Assembly: GCA_014879345.1 (NCBI GenBank)
Contig: JACSSI010000174.1
Coordinates: 1-8,519 of the forward strand
Reading direction: 5' to 3'
DNA from: Anaerolineae bacterium
GTDB lineage: Bacteria > Chloroflexota > Anaerolineae > Promineifilales > Promineifilaceae
Length of the DNA: 8,519 nt
Below the pieces are notes generated by a model, which saw only the letters and a list, made by a program, of their open reading frames with translations, searched no databases and was not told the DNA's origin. Positions 7,401-8,519 of this stretch are shown piece by piece (within the stretch, counting starts at the first letter, position 1; every line of letters starts with the position of its first letter). Position numbers and translations under genes: made by a program.

Positions 7401-7537
7401 GGCAAAAACAAACCAACAATAATAAGAAGAGCAACAAGCACAATACCGCCAATAATAAGGCCAGACGGCCGTTTTGAACCGCCGCTGTCCTCTCGTTGTA
7501 TTTCATTAAGGGTTGGTTCTTCGTTTTCAGGATCCAT
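4493..7537 (-). CDS. Membrane-anchored protein: degenerate GH18-like domain, SH3b, clan-A-like glycoside hydrolase
   Basis: A 1014-residue protein counted from the ATG at 7537, chosen because GAGG lies 8 bases upstream; ATG at 7561 would add eight residues but has no Shine-Dalgarno sequence. Order: acidic cytoplasmic tail (1-24), one membrane helix (27-46), a β-rich region (~77-195), and a GH18-like barrel (~217-517). That barrel's signature reads GVNLDYQE (290-297), so the catalytic Glu of DxxDxDxE is Gln and the first Asp is Ala. Then come an Ig-like segment (~523-582), an acidic linker, an SH3b domain (~607-666) with the 'NIRYGPGVTYGII' signature, a Pro/Gly linker, and a clan-A-like hydrolase domain (~708-1012). 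In the last, E803 ('VWNEEN') is the likely acid/base and E928 ('FTELGY') the nucleophile. It probably binds and cuts an envelope or environmental glycan outside the cell. Confidence 0.87.
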   Translation of the reverse strand: MDPENEEPTLNEIQREDSGGSKRPSGLIIGGIVLVALLIIVGLFLPPISLGERLGFGGDDTAETTEGNETDAVGSLAIPGEITLTLVDGSGTASVSATSLEEFIQANANAAMPAGTAVQGNVYPVTYEGTAPVGQAELTIPAGAAPETIDLYGWNGESWGFIPSQIDAATQLLKSPKDVALPQAYALVVLAAPEYPEVGTVVNPEQELVPELLPLLTKVTVNGLMLADDGTLEGEPQPLPSGPYDQYVSATNVSTIIDQEALSAMLNNADVQAAQLGALVAAAVSGGYAGVNLDYQEVNSSDREAFTQFVNSLAEMLAQQNMKLVLTLGTPEHVGDTWDTGGQDWAALGQIAENIFVQMPAYPEAYIDNGMADQLLDWAVRQIPREKLIMLLTANAVSGIGEFYQELSNTEALSNFGKLEFVQGSEAVEPETAVEVALSSTASPLEWDGNSLTYKYSYTDENGQLHEVWLANAAALAKRAHLADGLNLAGIAVNGLGDVADGTGYAEALNSYLTDGVTPSPVSAAIAWTVRDSNDAVVASATGEALTFAWEGSANAGDYTIEADFALGETVVPLDAVTIAVGEIVEEVEEVVEEEPPAGSLTDPNATVNVASNIRYGPGVTYGIIANGLQAGTRVKVIARDDASTWLNIIIPSGDKAWIFGSLLTVDPGVNIAALPIGEALDEPTAVAGGSDTPTTGGPPPPVAAGPVTNAGFELGGQTHSFANPQLMSTAGMNWVKFQHKWGPGGNPGDLAGRINNAHASGFKVLLSIPGTPYPTSINFDEYVKFLGGVAALGPDAIEVWNEENIDFEWPAGQIDPAAYVTKMLAPAYNAIKSANPNVMVIGGALAPTGYFGGGCGATGCDDNAFLAGMAAAGGANYMDCMGVHYNAGATSPSATSGHPAGGTHYSWYLQPMISTYSVLGKPLCFTELGYLSGQDYGGVPSRFSWAGGTTVSQHAQWLAEAVSIAANSGNVRLAIVFNVDFTQWGSDPQAGYAMIRKDGSCPACGTLGSVMGR
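5477..5486. repeat. AACGGCCGTT palindrome, copy 6
   Basis: Exact copy in the large gene, read Thr-Ala-Val in the Pro/Gly-rich linker between the SH3b and hydrolase domains. Confidence 0.95.
6236..6245. repeat. AACGGCCGTT palindrome, copy 7
   Basis: Exact copy in the large gene, read Thr-Ala-Val (…PETAVEV…) within the GH18-like domain. Confidence 0.95.
7184..7193. repeat. AACGGCCGTT palindrome, copy 8
   Basis: Exact copy in the large gene, read Thr-Ala-Val (…AGTAVQG…) in the N-terminal β-rich region. A one-mismatch copy, GACGGCCGTT (7464-7473), lies near the membrane helix. Confidence 0.95.
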
Positions 7538-7591
7538 ATTCATATCCTCACTAATCCTCATCTTTGTTCAAATTCTAATTTACTTCCCAAG

Positions 7592-7618
7592 AAAAAAGCG
7601 GCTCACGAAGCCAGCCGC
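7592..7618 (-). terminator. Intrinsic terminator upstream of the large gene (attenuator or ncRNA end)
   Basis: In the minus direction GCGGCT pairs with AGCCGC (7613-7618 with 7598-7603) around a 9-base loop, followed directly by six U (7597-7592). It points towards the large gene but lies 55 bases before its start, so it must end a transcript that begins further upstream, either a leader or a small RNA. An alternative inner stem GGCT/AGCC competes for the same bases. Confidence 0.72.
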
Positions 7619-7638
7619 CACGAAATCAATCTATCAGG

Positions 7639-7671
7639 TCATTTATACTCACAACGGGTGCAATCTGACAT
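7639..7671 (-). other. Possible tiny leader peptide with CxxC
   Basis: ATG to TGA encodes ten residues, MSDCTRCEYK, beginning two bases after the stop of another tiny frame and inside the candidate leader RNA. There is no clear Shine-Dalgarno sequence, so translation is doubtful. Confidence 0.15.
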
Positions 7672-7673
7672 TT

Positions 7674-7724
7674 TTACCAGAGGTGTTGCCGCCAGAAACC
7701 AACCACAGCGAGGATACGCGCCAT
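7674..7724 (-). other. Possible 16-residue leader peptide
   Basis: ATG to TAA encodes MARILAVVGFWRQHLW. A weak AGG lies ten bases upstream. It has two Trp but no run of one amino acid that would mark a classic attenuator peptide. Confidence 0.15.
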
Positions 7725-7829
7725 TTGCGTAAAACCTGCTTAAATCTTTGAAAATGCCTTAAAGAGCACCATGAATTTTACAAATAATCAAATGCAAAAA
7801 TCTTCACAGTGCACCTATAAACGACGAAG

Positions 7830-7858
7830 ATTCTAGCAAAGGGGCGTAGGGTTGACAA
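7830..7858 (-). promoter_or_regulatory. Minus-strand sigma-70-like promoter upstream of the large gene
   Basis: The minus strand reads TTGTCA (7858-7853), 17 bases, then TAGAAT (7835-7830). Spacing is ideal and both boxes are one or two changes from consensus. It would start a transcript near 7823 running towards the terminator at 7592-7618 and, on read-through, the large gene. Confidence 0.5.
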
Positions 7859-7940
7859 ACCAGGGAACCCCAAAAAAAGGGTATCGTTGGGTAAACGTTA
7901 AGGAATCGGTAAAGAAACTGCTGAAAATAACGACGTTTGC

Positions 7941-7968
7941 TTGACAGGGTAACGGCCGTTGTTATACT
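7941..7968 (+). promoter_or_regulatory. Promoter of the SCP-2-like gene, with palindrome in the spacer
   Basis: TTGACA (7941-7946) is a perfect -35 box and TATACT (7963-7968) a good -10 box, 16 bases apart. The palindrome AACGGCCGTT (7951-7960) lies wholly inside the spacer. A start near 7975 would give a ~60-base leader before the SCP-2-like gene. Confidence 0.72.
7951..7960. repeat. AACGGCCGTT palindrome, copy 9
   Basis: The only exact intergenic copy. It lies between the -35 and -10 boxes of the SCP-2-like gene promoter. Confidence 0.95.
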
Positions 7969-8022
7969 TTTTCACAGAATCCAAAACGCTTCAGCTCAAT
8001 TCCACAGGAGCCTATTTACAAT

Positions 8023-8028
8023 AAGGAG
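8023..8028 (+). promoter_or_regulatory. Shine-Dalgarno of the SCP-2-like gene
   Basis: AAGGAG lies 7 bases before the ATG at 8036 and decides the start. The same frame is open upstream to an ATG at 7937, but that codon lies before the -35 box and would add 33 residues with no family match. Confidence 0.88.
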
Positions 8029-8035
8029 AAACCCA

Positions 8036-8356
8036 ATGTCCGTAACAGAAATTTTCAGTAGCATGGCAAGCAACTTTAATGCAGAAAAAGCCGGAGACCT
8101 CAACGCCAGTGTCGTTTTTGATTTATCCGGAGATGGTGGTGGTTCCTGGACTGTAACCGTAGCCGACGGTAAATGTGATGTCCAAGAAGGCGCGTCCGAC
8201 AGCCCCACAGCTACCATTAAAATGGCTGCCTCCGATTACGAAGCCATGACCAGCGGCAACTTGAACCCAATGATGGCTTTCATGTCTGGTAAAATCAAAG
8301 TGGATGGCGATTTAAATACCGTCATGAAATTCCAGACCTTGTTTGGTATGGGGTAA
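8036..8356 (+). CDS. SCP-2 sterol-transfer-like domain protein
   Basis: A 106-residue soluble protein consisting of a single SCP-2-like domain. The family pattern is clear: an N-terminal helix (IFSSMASNFNAEKAG), the strands 'SVVFDLSGDGGGSWTVTVADG', then 'CDVQEG', 'ATIKMAASDYEAMTSGNLNPMMAFMSGKI' and 'KVDGDLNTVMKFQTLF' at the C-terminus. The glycine-rich turn and the 'DYxxMxxGxLNPMxAFMxGKIKVxGD' block are typical. Members of this fold hold lipids or other hydrophobic ligands in a tunnel; bacterial single-domain forms are mostly uncharacterised, and the ligand here is unknown. There is no signal peptide, so it is cytoplasmic. It stands alone with its own promoter, ribosome binding site and terminator, and is divergent from the large hydrolase-like gene. 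Confidence 0.88.
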   Translation: MSVTEIFSSMASNFNAEKAGDLNASVVFDLSGDGGGSWTVTVADGKCDVQEGASDSPTATIKMAASDYEAMTSGNLNPMMAFMSGKIKVDGDLNTVMKFQTLFGMG

Positions 8357-8382
8357 CACTCAGCCACACAGCACACATAAAC

Positions 8383-8422
8383 AAAGCCCGTGTTTGCCAC
8401 TAGTGTAAACACGGGCTTTTTT
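8383..8422 (+). terminator. Intrinsic terminator of the SCP-2-like gene
   Basis: AAAGCCCGTGTTT (8383-8395) pairs perfectly with AAACACGGGCTTT (8407-8419), and a run of six T occupies 8417-8422. The loop holds a small palindrome, CACTAGTG. It lies 26 bases after the stop codon. Confidence 0.93.
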
Positions 8423-8519
8423 ATTTTCAGAAACGCGGCACTTTCCTCTGGTCAGGACGTTTCCAAAGTCGATTAAAAGAAAAGGCTTAACTTTGTTAAT
8501 ATGGGATTCACCACAAATC
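8423..8519. other. End of window, no gene seen
   Basis: No coding region is visible in the last ~100 bases. A 5+3+5 dyad, TTAAC-TTT-GTTAA (8487-8499), overlaps a possible -10 like TAATAT, which could belong to a gene beyond the window. Support is weak. Confidence 0.3.

Larger units (their letters stand above)
7592..7824 (-). ncRNA. Candidate ~230-nt leader RNA or small ncRNA
   Basis: The stretch runs from just after a minus-strand promoter-like pair (-35 at 7858-7853, -10 at 7835-7830) to an intrinsic terminator at 7592-7618. It has no convincing long gene. The 5' end can fold (AATCTTC with GAAGATT, 20-base loop). The word TGGCGGC occurs both at 7688-7694 and in the terminator's 5' arm, so the upstream copy could compete for the 3' arm. 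Two tiny frames lie inside (7674-7724 and 7639-7671). I recognise no known RNA family: it is not a tRNA, and no tmRNA, SRP, RNase P or riboswitch core is evident. Either an attenuated leader of the large gene or an independent small RNA would fit. Confidence 0.35.
7562..8035. other. Divergent intergenic region
   Basis: About 500 bases separate the large minus-strand gene from the SCP-2-like gene. The region holds a minus-strand terminator (7592-7618), a minus-strand promoter-like pair (7830-7858), the SCP-2 promoter with its palindrome (7941-7968) and the SCP-2 ribosome binding site. Between 7859 and 7940 I see no structure beyond A-rich and G-rich tracts. Confidence 0.7.

Noticed and set aside
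543..7561. A defence or secretion system formed by the minus-strand genes
   Set aside because: No nuclease, helicase, toxin or secretion signature; the genes are envelope and hydrolase-like proteins.
7640..7740. tRNA-like or known riboswitch in the intergenic region
   Set aside because: No T-loop consensus, no acceptor pairing, and no riboswitch core I can recognise on either strand.
7245..7751. Open frame on the + strand running out of the large gene into the intergenic region
   Set aside because: Low-complexity Ser/Pro/Arg content, no clear ribosome binding site and no recognisable domain; most of it is antisense to the N-terminus of the large gene.
7852..7887. A perfect TTGACA on the + strand as a second promoter for the SCP-2-like gene
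   Set aside because: At the right distance (7875-7880) the sequence is AAAAGG, not a -10 box; the nearest candidate is 24 bases away. The same bases work better as the -35 of the minus-strand promoter.
7937..8035. Start of the SCP-2-like gene at the ATG at 7937
   Set aside because: That codon lies upstream of the promoter boxes, has no Shine-Dalgarno sequence and adds 33 residues unrelated to the domain. The ATG at 8036 has AAGGAG at 7 bases.

Overview
The window looks like a chromosomal segment of an uncultured Chloroflexota bacterium (Anaerolineae or a neighbouring class). This is an inference from gene types: lipoprotein and SH3b-linked glycosidase-like proteins, a SHOCT-like membrane protein, a small SCP-2 protein, and balanced base composition. 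I see no phylogenetic marker that settles it.

Layout, left to right. (1) The 3' end of a c-type cytochrome gene on the + strand (1-375), closed by a strong intrinsic terminator (407-435). (2) A minus-strand pair: a CopD-like four-helix membrane protein (1158-1655), then 21 bases later a SHOCT-like two-helix membrane protein (543-1136). (3) Three minus-strand genes whose products share one clan-A-like glycoside hydrolase core: a 1014-residue membrane-anchored protein (4493-7537), a 436-residue lipoprotein (3010-4320) and a 417-residue lipoprotein (1713-2966). The large one also carries a degenerate GH18-like domain and an SH3b domain. (4) A 498-base divergent intergenic region with two oppositely oriented promoters and a minus-strand intrinsic terminator. 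This suggests a short leader or ncRNA upstream of the large gene. (5) A + strand SCP-2-like gene (8036-8356) with its own promoter, Shine-Dalgarno sequence and terminator.

The three hydrolase-like proteins probably act at the cell surface on glycans or on the cell envelope. All keep the two carboxylates expected of a retaining clan-A enzyme, but the residue after the acid/base Glu differs (NEP, NEQ, NEE), so specificities may have diverged.

The most unusual feature is a 10-bp perfect palindrome, AACGGCCGTT, present nine times exactly in 8.5 kb plus close variants, where about 0.01 copies would be expected by chance. Eight copies lie inside genes, six of them in the frame reading Thr-Ala-Val. 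The ninth sits exactly between the -35 and -10 boxes of the SCP-2 gene promoter. It resembles the highly iterated palindromes of cyanobacteria (HIP1) in behaviour but not in sequence. The gene junctions on the minus strand also carry several unrelated perfect inverted repeats.
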